The notes beneath the pieces are model-generated. The model did not search any database, was not told the origin of the DNA, and saw only the letters and a program-made list of their open reading frames with translations. From Dielma fastidiosa (lineage in GTDB: Bacteria > Bacillota_I > Bacilli_A > Erysipelotrichales > Erysipelotrichaceae), in the NCBI RefSeq assembly GCF_000313565.1, contig NZ_HE578930.1:124001-188000 (forward strand): 64,000 nucleotides of DNA, given 5' to 3'. Below, piece after piece: positions 51,646-60,173 of this stretch (its first letter is position 1; each line of letters begins with the position of its first letter). A program made the translations under genes and the position numbers.

Positions 51646-53607
51646 TTATTCACTTTCTTCCAGCACACGCCGTACAATTTCATAATCAGTCATGCGCTCA
51701 AAAGTAAAGATTAATTCATCACTATGCATTAAACGAGCAATAAAACGGCTCATAAACTGAAGATGCTCGACATTATTATCACGAGAATTATAGACAATAA
51801 TTGTCTGAATCATTTCATCCTTAAAGCGAAATGGCTTATCACAAATAATTATCTTGAGGAAGGTTTGATGCAGGATATCTTTAAACGAACGCAATACAGC
51901 AAGCTGATTCTTCCTTTCCGGTGATAAGATCGCATTTCTTTCATCAACCTCCTGAAAGAAGGCTTCAAGATTCTCGCATGATTTTAATACTTCAGCCGCA
52001 ATATAATCATACAAATCCTTACCATTTTTTATATCTTTTGGGTAATAGATATCTTCAATCGCAACCATTTCATGTGTACGGAAATACTTAGGCTTATTCA
52101 CCTGATTAATGAAACGCACAAAGTCGATGTTTTTACGGAAATAAAAGACTGGCAGCACCTTACTCTTTAATGAATCATCTAAATCCTTAGCTTCTATATT
52201 GGTTGCCAGAAAATCAAAATCATTGGGATTATACCGAAATAAATCACTGAATTCTGCAGGTATGAACTCTATATCATACGGTGTTTTAATCGTACTTAAA
52301 TTTGAACACAGATTCTTTGCTTTATAATAACCTGAACGCAGGGTTACTAATACCCTTCTTTTAATCTGCTTGTTCATCGCTGTAACAAACTCATTGAAAA
52401 TATAATAAAAGCTGGCGATATCATAAATTGAAGCTTCCAGACTTGTTTTCTCTTTAATAAATTTATAAAGAATCATACAGTAGTCCAGTGTAGACAACCC
52501 ATCGCTGTACAGATTGCTGACTATATCATGATCTACAGATATATGATAAATCGTTTTAAAAAATAAGGATGCAAAGTTACAGGCAAGATCTTCTCGAAAT
52601 GAAATCATATCAAAATATTTAATATTGTAAAAGCTGTCAAAGTAATCTAGAAATTCATCTGCCAGCTTATAAAAATCCTCAGGATATTCAAGAAAATTCA
52701 AATCTGAGGGAAGATAAGTCTGATAAGCGCTGATGACCCCCGCTAAAGTGAGAATATCTATTTCCGTATAAGTGACATCATCCGTGGCAGCTAATGATTC
52801 CCAAATTTCCTTGGCTGCTTGATAGGATGGCAGCAGTGATGCGTGAGTATATGTAAATTCAGGCAGTTCCAAATTATCACTGTATGCTTTTCGGGTTATT
52901 GACAATATGATCGTATAAGCTACCTTGCCCATGACTAAACCTGACATATGCAGATTATTTTGCTTCAGTTTCTCCAGTACCAAGGATTTTAATTGCTTAT
53001 AGATGCCTAAACCAGAAAGGAAAAACCTTGAGAAATCATATTCATCATAGTCTATTTCCGATGGGAATCGTTTATAAATCTTATGCTCATAAATCAGAGC
53101 TAAGCGTATATCCCATTCATTGCCCACTACAATCAAACCATTGTTGGTTTTATTTTTTACCTGCAAACGAAAGGTTGACAGAAGCGCCTTAGCTTCAATC
53201 ATATCACGATTTATAATGGAAGGTGAACAGCAGCAATCATCAGCAAGATCAGAGATAAATAAATTACCTGTATTGGTCAGCAGACGGCGAATGATAAAAT
53301 GCACTCTTTCACGTTGATTATTTTCAAAATAGTGATGATTGTGATAGAAAGATTTAAAACTTTCCGCAAAATGGCTGAATTTCTTTTCATCTAAAATTTC
53401 ACATTCATAACCCACTCCATAACGGCTTACAATTTGAAAACCGACAGTATTTAGATAATCATTTAATGTATCGATCTCTTTTTTAACAGTTTTTAAACTT
53501 AAACCGCTCTGCTTGGCAAGCACTAAACCGCTGATTGGTTCATTTGCATTCAATAATGAATACATGATAATTGCCTGTTTTTTTATCACCCGCATGTTCG
53601 CCTCCAT
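51646..53607 (-). CDS. PTS-type multidomain transcriptional regulator (Mga/PRD-like)
   Basis: A 653-residue regulator. Residues 1-65 are an HTH_11 winged helix (QSGLSLKTVKKEIDTLNDYL), and residues 95-160 a second HTH (ADDCCCSPSIINRDMIEAKALL). The middle resembles PRD or Mga regulatory domains but without clear conserved His residues, and the C-terminal 130 residues resemble an EIIA-like domain, with FRFKDEMIQTIIVYNSRDNNVEHLQFMSRFIARLM. Start may be ATG 53607 (after GAGGAG) or 53595 (after GGAGG). It heads the mannose-type PTS region and a near-consensus cre site lies about 70 bp upstream. Confidence 0.75.
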   Translation of the reverse strand: MEANMRVIKKQAIIMYSLLNANEPISGLVLAKQSGLSLKTVKKEIDTLNDYLNTVGFQIVSRYGVGYECEILDEKKFSHFAESFKSFYHNHHYFENNQRERVHFIIRRLLTNTGNLFISDLADDCCCSPSIINRDMIEAKALLSTFRLQVKNKTNNGLIVVGNEWDIRLALIYEHKIYKRFPSEIDYDEYDFSRFFLSGLGIYKQLKSLVLEKLKQNNLHMSGLVMGKVAYTIILSITRKAYSDNLELPEFTYTHASLLPSYQAAKEIWESLAATDDVTYTEIDILTLAGVISAYQTYLPSDLNFLEYPEDFYKLADEFLDYFDSFYNIKYFDMISFREDLACNFASLFFKTIYHISVDHDIVSNLYSDGLSTLDYCMILYKFIKEKTSLEASIYDIASFYYIFNEFVTAMNKQIKRRVLVTLRSGYYKAKNLCSNLSTIKTPYDIEFIPAEFSDLFRYNPNDFDFLATNIEAKDLDDSLKSKVLPVFYFRKNIDFVRFINQVNKPKYFRTHEMVAIEDIYYPKDIKNGKDLYDYIAAEVLKSCENLEAFFQEVDERNAILSPERKNQLAVLRSFKDILHQTFLKIIICDKPFRFKDEMIQTIIVYNSRDNNVEHLQFMSRFIARLMHSDELIFTFERMTDYEIVRRVLEESE

Positions 53608-53673
53608 AATTCTTCTCCTCAACATTTAACGTTAAATTCATGACATTTTGATTCTAGCACAAGCAATCTTTGT

Positions 53674-53687
53674 TGTAAACGCTTTCT
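53674..53687. promoter_or_regulatory. cre site before the PTS-type regulator
   Basis: TGTAAACGCTTTCT matches TGWAANCGNTNWCA at 13 of 14 positions and sits 67-80 bp upstream of the regulator start. CcpA binding here would place the mannose-type PTS region under catabolite control. Confidence 0.75.
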
Positions 53688-53723
53688 TAGTTTTCAGAAA
53701 CCTTTTGAAATTAACCAAAACAA

Positions 53724-53745
53724 AAAGCGGAGGACACCCCGCTTT
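53724..53745 (-). terminator. Terminator of the first two-component operon
   Basis: AAAGCGG (53724-53730) / CCGCTTT (53739-53745), then on the minus strand TTTTTGTTTTG, directly after the histidine kinase stop. Confidence 0.85.
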
Positions 53746-53752
53746 CTAGTAA

Positions 53753-55999
53753 TTACTCTTTAACTCGCTTAAAACTAACCGTGACAGTAAATAGATCCGC
53801 ATTTGTTTCGACTTTGAATTCACCGTTACAAGCTTCAGTAAAGCTGCGCGCGATAGATAAGCCAAGACCGCTGCCGCCATCTGTGCGGCTTTCATCACCG
53901 CGTACAAAACGCTCTGTGAAATCAAGATCTGTCGGTATTTCTGTCCTAGATGTATTTTTAACACAGGCAATCGCCATTTCACCTGAAAGATTCAGGGTTA
54001 CATAGACTCTTGAACCAGGCAGCGAATATAGCAGCGCGTTACCAATTAAATTTTGGAACACCCGATAGAGACGCTGACCATCTGCTAAAATCATAACCGG
54101 ATCAGCCATGATTTCAGTTCTCAGAATAATATCACTCTCATCAATCTTCTCCTGCATATCCGCTAAAGTCTGACGCAGTAATTTACCTAAATCAAGCTCT
54201 TCAATATTGACCGGCAGCTGACCGCTGGCCGCCTTGCTGATCTCAAACACATCTTTTACCATCTCTTTTAAACGCTGAGATTTAGAATCCAGAATCGCAA
54301 CATATTCACGAACATGATCAGGCAGCTCTTCTTCCTGTTTCAATAATTCAATATAGCTGATGATAGAAGTCAGCGGCGTTTTTATGTCGTGTGATACATT
54401 AGAAATAAGCTCTACTTTCATGCGCTCACTCTTTATCTGTTCATTCATCGCCGTAAACATACCCTGTTGAATATCATTTAATTCATTAACCGCTTTCGCA
54501 AGATCAGCGTCTTCAGGTCTTCGCAGAGTATTCGTCAAATCGCCGTTATGCACCGCTTCGATTTGATTAATCAGCGCGCCGACATCCTGACTGATCGTCT
54601 TGTTATTCTTCGCATAGGCTAGCTGGAAGAAAATCAGCAGACCGGCAACCAGCAGGAAGAATAATGCATAAGTCGTAATACTGATAGGTTCATAATAGCT
54701 GCGCCATGCCACAATAATCGCACTGAGAGAAGCGGCTGCCAAAACCACCTCAGCAATAAATACAGGCAGATAGCGATTCGTAATACGTTTTTGAAAAGGC
54801 AGTCTCAATTCACTAGTCTTAAATATGTTATAAACATAGCTGCAGATTCCATGCCACCAACGACCTCGATTATAACGCATATCATTAATTACAAGATAAA
54901 TCAGCCAGAAGCATACAAGAAGGATATAAGTTCTGCCTTCCAATATCCGCTGCAGACCATAATAGAGATAATCCCATTCAATATATTCATAGCCATAGAA
55001 AAGCTCATTCAGATAATAATATAGATATTCTTTAAAAGACAGAAGCAGCAATAAAAACGGCAGAATTAAAATCAATAATTTTATCTCAAACCACACATGA
55101 CCCGTCAATTCCGCAATCTTCTTATCCGCTGCTTTTTTATCTTTGCGCAGAATAATATAGATAACGATTAAAATTAAACCTAAAATGATTGACAAGCCCT
55201 GTGAGATATACTCTGATTTGCTGTTGTCAAAGTTTACCTTCAGCCAATATAATGAATTATCACGCTGAACACTGCCGCTCTCAGAATAATTTCCAAACAT
55301 GTAAATCTTAGGTTCTTTCGCAAAGGCTATGACAATCTCTGATTTTGCTGATTTCTCATCCAATGTGAAATTCTTATATCCAGGCACATACCAATCACTC
55401 TCATCGCGATAATAACCGTCACCATATACGTCAAGCTCTTCCCCGTCTTTAATCATAGTGACTTGTTTACCATCAAAGTGAAGGAAAAAATTATAGCCTT
55501 CCGGCAGCGTGCCATTCTTATCTAATTTCAAATCATCATTATTAGAATATAACAGCTTGCCTTCATGATAAATCTGATAGAGGACATTTTTATCATCTTT
55601 AAGTCTGTCATGCAGCTTATCGATAAGACTTCGGCTGACAGTACCATCATCTTCATCATCCGGCACTAAATTATTAAAAGTATAAGTTGTAGCATAGGAT
55701 GAATAAATATCGCTCTCATAGATTTCATTTGTATACCCATTATAGTAATTATACCAGCTGCTGATATTGCCGCCGGATGCCATTACAAGAAAACGTTCCA
55801 GATAATCTGACACATAGTATCTAAATTCATCTGTTGTCTGATAATCACCGGAAAAAGCACTGCTTACATCTTTTTTTAAAACGTCTACACTGCTGTAACG
55901 TACAAACAGTGATGACAGATTGCCAAGCAATATACTTATACCGAGGAAAAATGCGATAAAGCTAAATGTTTTTTTCCATTTTTTCAATTTTGTATCCAA
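53753..55999 (-). CDS. Sensor histidine kinase with large extracellular and multi-helix region
   Basis: A 748-residue membrane kinase. A first helix near residues 13-33 is followed by about 230 extracellular residues rich in Tyr and Asp, then several helices between about 265 and 465, a HAMP-like linker, and HisKA with the phospho-His in NVSHDIKTPLTSIISYIELL near 536. HATPase follows with NALLYSLPGS and GGSGLGLSIARSF. It starts at TTG 55999, inside the end of the response regulator gene; no in-frame ATG lies before the first helix. The signal is unknown. Confidence 0.88.
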   Translation of the reverse strand: MDTKLKKWKKTFSFIAFFLGISILLGNLSSLFVRYSSVDVLKKDVSSAFSGDYQTTDEFRYYVSDYLERFLVMASGGNISSWYNYYNGYTNEIYESDIYSSYATTYTFNNLVPDDEDDGTVSRSLIDKLHDRLKDDKNVLYQIYHEGKLLYSNNDDLKLDKNGTLPEGYNFFLHFDGKQVTMIKDGEELDVYGDGYYRDESDWYVPGYKNFTLDEKSAKSEIVIAFAKEPKIYMFGNYSESGSVQRDNSLYWLKVNFDNSKSEYISQGLSIILGLILIVIYIILRKDKKAADKKIAELTGHVWFEIKLLILILPFLLLLLSFKEYLYYYLNELFYGYEYIEWDYLYYGLQRILEGRTYILLVCFWLIYLVINDMRYNRGRWWHGICSYVYNIFKTSELRLPFQKRITNRYLPVFIAEVVLAAASLSAIIVAWRSYYEPISITTYALFFLLVAGLLIFFQLAYAKNNKTISQDVGALINQIEAVHNGDLTNTLRRPEDADLAKAVNELNDIQQGMFTAMNEQIKSERMKVELISNVSHDIKTPLTSIISYIELLKQEEELPDHVREYVAILDSKSQRLKEMVKDVFEISKAASGQLPVNIEELDLGKLLRQTLADMQEKIDESDIILRTEIMADPVMILADGQRLYRVFQNLIGNALLYSLPGSRVYVTLNLSGEMAIACVKNTSRTEIPTDLDFTERFVRGDESRTDGGSGLGLSIARSFTEACNGEFKVETNADLFTVTVSFKRVKE

Positions 56000-56672
56000 T
56001 GCCCCACACCACCTTTAAGTACTCTGGCTCTTTAGAGTTAAGTTCGATTTTCTCACGAATTCTGCGTATATGTACCATTACTGTATTTTCACAGGAATAA
56101 GCTTCTTCATCCCAGACACGGCGGTATATTTCTTCAGCTGGAAACACTCTGCCTAAATTGCGCATCAGCAGGTCAATGATTTTAGTTTCTATCGCTGTCA
56201 GCTTTACTGGCTCATCATCCGCAAACAGCGAACGCTCATCCACATGATAACGCAGTCTTCCATTATTAATAATATTGACTGAATTAACACTGTTGATATC
56301 GCCAAGCCGCGTATAGCGTCTTAAATGACTTCTGACTCTGGCAACTAATTCCTGTGAGTTATAAGGTTTGGTGATATAATCATCAGCTCCCATGGACAGC
56401 CCTAAAACCTTATCCGTGTCTTCACTCTTGGCACTTAACACAATAATCGGTAAATTACGTCTTTCGCGTATCTTCATGATGGCAGACAAGCCGTCTAACT
56501 TAGGCATCATGACATCAATCAGAATCAATTGAATGGAATGCTGAGCAATCAGCTCAAGTGCCTGTACACCATCATAGGCTTTTAAAACATGATAGCCTTC
56601 CTTTTCTAACAGGATTGCAATGGCTTTCACAATCTCATGATCATCATCAACTACAAGCACACATTCATTCAT
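55962..56672 (-). CDS. OmpR-family response regulator
   Basis: A 236-residue regulator. The receiver domain has the Asp pair in VLVVDDDHE, the phospho-Asp in LILIDVMMPKLDG near residue 53, and Lys in TKPYNSQEL. The OmpR winged helix ends with ENTVMVHIRRIREKIE and VVWGIGYKIEK. AAGGAGG precedes the ATG. Its 3' end overlaps the kinase gene by 38 bp. The pair resembles VanR/VanS-type systems. Confidence 0.95.
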   Translation of the reverse strand: MNECVLVVDDDHEIVKAIAILLEKEGYHVLKAYDGVQALELIAQHSIQLILIDVMMPKLDGLSAIMKIRERRNLPIIVLSAKSEDTDKVLGLSMGADDYITKPYNSQELVARVRSHLRRYTRLGDINSVNSVNIINNGRLRYHVDERSLFADDEPVKLTAIETKIIDLLMRNLGRVFPAEEIYRRVWDEEAYSCENTVMVHIRRIREKIELNSKEPEYLKVVWGIGYKIEKMEKNI

Positions 56673-56866
56673 CTTAACCCCTCCTTGGCCTGTCTATATA
56701 ATAGAACACGGTTCTTACAAAAAGCAGAACGCTTTTCTTAAATAAATCTTACATGATATAAGAATTGTATCATTGTCGGAAATAAAAGTCATCCTTAGCT
56801 GATATATCCTGCCAAATCTTCATTTATCTTACAGTAAGGCTTAAAGCACATGGCTGTTAAATAGAA

Positions 56867-56903
56867 AAAAGTGCTGAAACTCATAACGAATTTCAACACT
56901 TTT
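56867..56903 (-). terminator. Terminator of the cold-shock gene
   Basis: AAAAGTGCTGAAA (56867-56879) / TTTCAACACTTTT (56891-56903) with one mismatch-like G-T pair, then on the minus strand TTTTTCTATTT. Confidence 0.85.
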
Positions 56904-56914
56904 CATGTTTTTAA

Positions 56915-57118
56915 TTAAGCAATTAAAGTAACATCAGCAGCCTGTTCGCCGCGGTTTCCTTCAACAATGGCAAATCTTACACGCTGACCTTCATTTAAAG
57001 TCTTATAGCCATCGATTTGAATTGCTGAATAATGAATGAAAATTTCTTTTCCGCTTTCTTCAGTAATAAAACCATAGCCCTTTTCTGCATTAAAAAATTT
57101 AACTGTTCCTGTACTCAT
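56915..57118 (-). CDS. Cold-shock protein (CspA family)
   Basis: A 67-residue RNA chaperone: [30 protein letters not shown] contains both RNA-binding motifs ([14 protein letters not shown]), and the tail has [11 protein letters not shown]. Length is normal for the family. The start at 57118 follows TGGAGG at 7-8 nt; a longer frame to 57178 would add 20 residues not found in the family. A long A/T-rich leader lies upstream. Confidence 0.95.
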   Translation of the reverse strand: MSTGTVKFFNAEKGYGFITEESGKEIFIHYSAIQIDGYKTLNEGQRVRFAIVEGNRGEQAADVTLIA

Positions 57119-57523
57119 TTTAGTACCTCCATTTTGTTCTGTAAACAAGCTGAAGTCGATAGGTATAAAAAAACACATTCTTCCTTGTACCTAAGACATA
57201 AATACAACTCTCGAATGTGAATAAGTGAATCATAGATATTGCTTTGAATTACTTGTTCATCATAAGCGTTATCAGCCCAATAGTCAAGCTATTTCGTAAA
57301 ATAATGCAAATATAAGCTTTTTTATTCATCGTGCCGTAAATAAAGCATCGTTTAATTTTGCTATGACCGACAAGATGCGTTATATTTATTATATTAATTG
57401 TTTGTGATAACAGACATTTTAAAATTCCTTGATCCTCTAACTTTTCTTTAACCATCGTTTTGGTATAGTAACCATGCAATCACAAGTACTCACATCTGAT
57501 GAATACTAAAGGAGGATCATAAC
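57119..57523. other. Gene-free AT-rich region between divergent csp and secreted-protein genes
   Basis: About 405 bp with no supportable gene. It should hold the divergent promoters. TATAGT at 57464-57469 is a possible -10 for the secreted-protein gene, 55 bp before its start. The csp side may be a long structured 5' leader, as cold-shock mRNAs often have. A 76-codon minus-strand frame here has no ribosome site or recognisable composition. Confidence 0.55.
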
Positions 57524-57829
57524 ATGATTAAAAAAATTGCATTTGGTTTACTTAGCGCTTCAGCGCTTACTATGCTTACCGCATTGCCGGCATTCGCAGC
57601 TGGTGAAACAGAGATTGCGGCAGAAATTACACCTAGTGTTACAGTTGAAGAAAACTCTATAGTCATTGACGGCGGTGATACTGAAGGTGAAATTCAGAAT
57701 TTAGAATTAGGCAATGATGAAAAAGGTGATACCTTCATCATGGATAACGGGGAAAAGGTTTATATTACCACAACAACCGGTACTCTTGATGACAGTAATG
57801 TGACTATTACTTTCAAAAAAGCAAAATAA
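57524..57829 (+). CDS. Small secreted acidic protein
   Basis: A 101-residue protein that I do not recognise. A clear signal peptide, MIKKIAFGLLSASALTMLTALPAFA, has a likely cut after AFA-A. The mature part of about 75 residues is strongly acidic and Gly/Thr-rich, with predicted beta pattern (VTVEENSIVIDGG; VYITTTTGTLDDSNVTITFKK). There is no Cys, lipobox or sorting motif. AAAGGAGG precedes the ATG. It lies 48 bp before a two-component system on the same strand, so it may be its ligand, modulator or target. Confidence 0.8.
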   Translation: MIKKIAFGLLSASALTMLTALPAFAAGETEIAAEITPSVTVEENSIVIDGGDTEGEIQNLELGNDEKGDTFIMDNGEKVYITTTTGTLDDSNVTITFKKAK

Positions 57830-57877
57830 AGTTTAATATTGTGATTGTTTAAATAAACAGATAAGGATGTGAGGCAG

Positions 57878-58561
57878 ATGAAGATTTTGATTGTAGAAGA
57901 TGAAAAAGATATGCAGCAGGCATTATGCTATGGTATGCGCAAAAGCGGTTATGCTGTAGATGCTGCCGATAACGGTCAAGATGCTGTCGAGCTTTGTGAA
58001 TACAATGATTATGATTTAGTGATCCTTGATCTTAATCTACCCGGCATGGATGGTTTAAATGTACTTAAACATATTCGTGATAAGAATCTGCCAGCTAAAG
58101 TGCTGATTCTGTCCGCACGCTGTGATATCAGTGATAAGATTGAAGGATTAGATGGAGGGGCCAGCGATTATATGACCAAGCCCTTTCATTTTAAGGAACT
58201 AGAGGCTCGTGTACGTGTCCTGCTTCGGCGTACCTTTATTCAGAATGAGGCTGCCCTTTCACGGGGCGGTCTTTATCTGGATACAAATAAAAAGCAGGCC
58301 AGCTTTAAGGGTATGCCTATTGAACTATCGATGCGTGAGTTTTCAATTCTAGAATATTTAATGATGAATATGGGACGGCCAGTCAGTGCTGAGGAATTGC
58401 TTGAACATGTCTGTGACAGTGAAGCAGATCCTTTTTCCAATCAAATCAAGGTATACATCAGTACCATTCGGCGAAAGCTGGCAGCCTTCAGTGATGAGAA
58501 TATTATTAAAAATATAAGAGGGGCTGGTTATGTAATTAATAAGGAGGATGCTGAATGCTGA
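57878..58561 (+). CDS. OmpR-family response regulator
   Basis: A 227-residue regulator. The receiver domain has ILIVEDEKD, phospho-Asp in LVILDLNLPGMDG near residue 51 and Lys in TKPFHFKEL; the winged helix has IELSMREFSILEYLMMNMGRPVS and NQIKVYISTIRRKL. I start it at ATG 57878 because AAGGA and GAGG precede it; the GTG at 57869 abuts those sites. Its stop overlaps the kinase start by 7 bp. The PhoP/QseB-like pair lies directly after the small secreted protein gene. Confidence 0.95.
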   Translation: MKILIVEDEKDMQQALCYGMRKSGYAVDAADNGQDAVELCEYNDYDLVILDLNLPGMDGLNVLKHIRDKNLPAKVLILSARCDISDKIEGLDGGASDYMTKPFHFKELEARVRVLLRRTFIQNEAALSRGGLYLDTNKKQASFKGMPIELSMREFSILEYLMMNMGRPVSAEELLEHVCDSEADPFSNQIKVYISTIRRKLAAFSDENIIKNIRGAGYVINKEDAEC

Positions 58562-59742
58562 AAAAATTATCACTGCGGGCTAGATTAACATTGTTATCCA
58601 CACTGCTGACTACTAGTATGGCTGTTCTTCTGACATGTTTCTTTATGTTTAACGCAGACCGAATTTTTGTGAAGGATCTGCCAATCATTTTTACCGCTCC
58701 TGATTCAGATGTCGCATTAACATTTAAGGCAGCTGAACCTTCGGCTGCTCTTGTTGACTCTAAAACATTGGATCAAGAGTCAGAGACCGATCCTTCCTAT
58801 AACAATATTGATATAGTGGTTACTTTAACACAAGCCACACGCCAATTTAACTTATGGGGAATCGCCGGCTTATGTTTAATCACTCTGCTTGGCGGTGCGG
58901 CAGCCTGGCTGATGGCTGGCAAGGCATTGAAGCCTGTCAGAGAGTTATCTTCAGCGATTGAAAAGGTCAGTAACAATGATTTATCGCTGCATGTAGAAAC
59001 TACTGAGCGCGAGGATGAGATAAGTCAGTTAGGCAAATCATTTAATACAATGATGGATAAAGTCAATAGTTCCTTTGAACGGCAGAAAAGATTCAGCGCA
59101 AACGCGGCTCATGAGTTAAAAACACCGCTGGCAACGATACAGGTTGGTCTTGATGTCTTAGAGCTTGATGAAAAGCCTACACAGGAACAAATGGAATGGG
59201 CATTAACAGTTACAAAAGCAAATACTGAGCGAATGATTGAATTAGTAGAAAATTTATTTACGTTATCTTCAGATAAAGAATGTGATATGAATGATATCAT
59301 AGACATACAAGATGTTTTCACACGCATAGTTGATGAGCTTGCAGCACAAATCGACAGCCGGCATTTACAGGTTATAATGCAGATTTCTGATGATATAAAG
59401 CTTAAAGGAAATGCTGTGATGCTTTACCGCGCCTTGTTTAATCTTGTGGAAAACGCGATTAAGTATAATATTGAAAATGGCACTATTTTGATAACGGCTA
59501 TCGAAGAGGAAGCTAAAATCAAGGTATCTGTCAGTGACAGCGGCATCGGTATTAATGAAGAAGATATGCAGCATATATTCGAACCATTTTATCGTGCAGA
59601 TCAGTCCCGTTCACGGTTAATGGGCGGATCAGGGTTAGGTTTATCGTTGGTGAATGATATAATAAAAAAACATGATGCTGAAATTGATGTAGACAGCCAG
59701 CCAAATAGAGGCACTGTTTTTACTGTAATGTTTAAAAAATAA
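58555..59742 (+). CDS. Sensor histidine kinase
   Basis: A 395-residue kinase. Helix 1 is near residues 12-33, an extracellular loop of about 65 residues follows, helix 2 is near 100-122 (WGIAGLCLITLLGGAAAWLMAG), then HAMP (KALKPVRELSSAIEKV), HisKA with NAAHELKTPLATIQVGL near residue 186, and HATPase with NLVENAIKYN and GGSGLGLSLVNDII. AAGGAGG precedes the ATG. The short sensor loop is of a size that could meet the small secreted protein encoded upstream. Confidence 0.94.
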   Translation: MLKKLSLRARLTLLSTLLTTSMAVLLTCFFMFNADRIFVKDLPIIFTAPDSDVALTFKAAEPSAALVDSKTLDQESETDPSYNNIDIVVTLTQATRQFNLWGIAGLCLITLLGGAAAWLMAGKALKPVRELSSAIEKVSNNDLSLHVETTEREDEISQLGKSFNTMMDKVNSSFERQKRFSANAAHELKTPLATIQVGLDVLELDEKPTQEQMEWALTVTKANTERMIELVENLFTLSSDKECDMNDIIDIQDVFTRIVDELAAQIDSRHLQVIMQISDDIKLKGNAVMLYRALFNLVENAIKYNIENGTILITAIEEEAKIKVSVSDSGIGINEEDMQHIFEPFYRADQSRSRLMGGSGLGLSLVNDIIKKHDAEIDVDSQPNRGTVFTVMFKK

Positions 59743-59923
59743 ACAGATGATTAAGGGGAAGCTATATCATTTGTTCGGATAGCATATCCATCTTGAAATT
59801 TATTATAATATCATATTCTAACTTCAACTTAAGACAATCTGCCAGAAAATCGGTTATTTTTCAAAAGAAATCACTTTTAGTCTTGATAATTTAGTTAAAA
59901 TAGGTTAAAATTATCAAGCAGAT
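59743..59923. other. Leader of tRNA-Leu
   Basis: About 180 AT-rich bases after the kinase gene. No gene seen. TTATCAAG repeats and A/T runs precede the tRNA; no clear promoter could be fixed. Confidence 0.4.
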
Positions 59924-60009
59924 GCAGAAGTGGTGAAACGGCAGACACGCTGTCTTCAGGTGGCAGTGCACACACGTGCGTGAGGGTTCAAATCCCTTCT
60001 TCTGCACCA
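59924..60009 (+). tRNA. tRNA-Leu (CAG)
   Basis: An 86-nt class II tRNA with encoded CCA. The acceptor stem GCAGAAG pairs with CTTCTGC (59999-60005), then A and CCA. The anticodon arm is CTGTC-TTCAGGT-GGCAG, giving anticodon CAG. The variable arm and the T arm (GAGGG-TTCAAAT-CCCTT) are present. It is followed by a terminator. Confidence 0.95.
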
Positions 60010-60021
60010 TGATATTAATAA

Positions 60022-60047
60022 AACGCTGAAATATCGGCGTTTTTTTA
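60022..60047 (+). terminator. Terminator after tRNA-Leu
   Basis: AACGCTGA (60022-60029) / TCGGCGTT (60034-60041) with one wobble, then a seven- to eight-base T run. Confidence 0.88.
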
Positions 60048-60142
60048 TTTTTAAATACTTAAAGCTCCTACAAAACTCCTACAATTATCTAGTATATTTT
60101 ATATTTTGTTTTATAATTGCTATTAATCATTCGTTTTTTTGT

Positions 60143-60148
60143 TATAAT
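60143..60148 (+). promoter_or_regulatory. -10 element of the choline-binding-type gene
   Basis: TATAAT lies 26 bp before the ATG at 60174, with GGAGGGTGG as ribosome site between. No convincing -35 at 17 bp. Confidence 0.55.
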
Positions 60149-60173
60149 GAGTATAACTTTGGAGGGTGGAAAT

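Noticed and set aside
57119-57178. Extended N-terminus of the cold-shock protein
   Set aside because: The added 20 residues are not found in the family and the ribosome site fits the inner ATG.
57249-57479. A 76-codon minus-strand frame between csp and the secreted-protein gene
   Set aside because: No ribosome binding site, no recognisable domain, and a composition typical of translated AT-rich non-coding DNA.
60065-60084. Direct repeat CTCCTACAA (60065-60073, 60076-60084) as an attachment site
   Set aside because: Only two 9-bp copies with no partner elsewhere in the window and no integrase; it cannot be told from chance.
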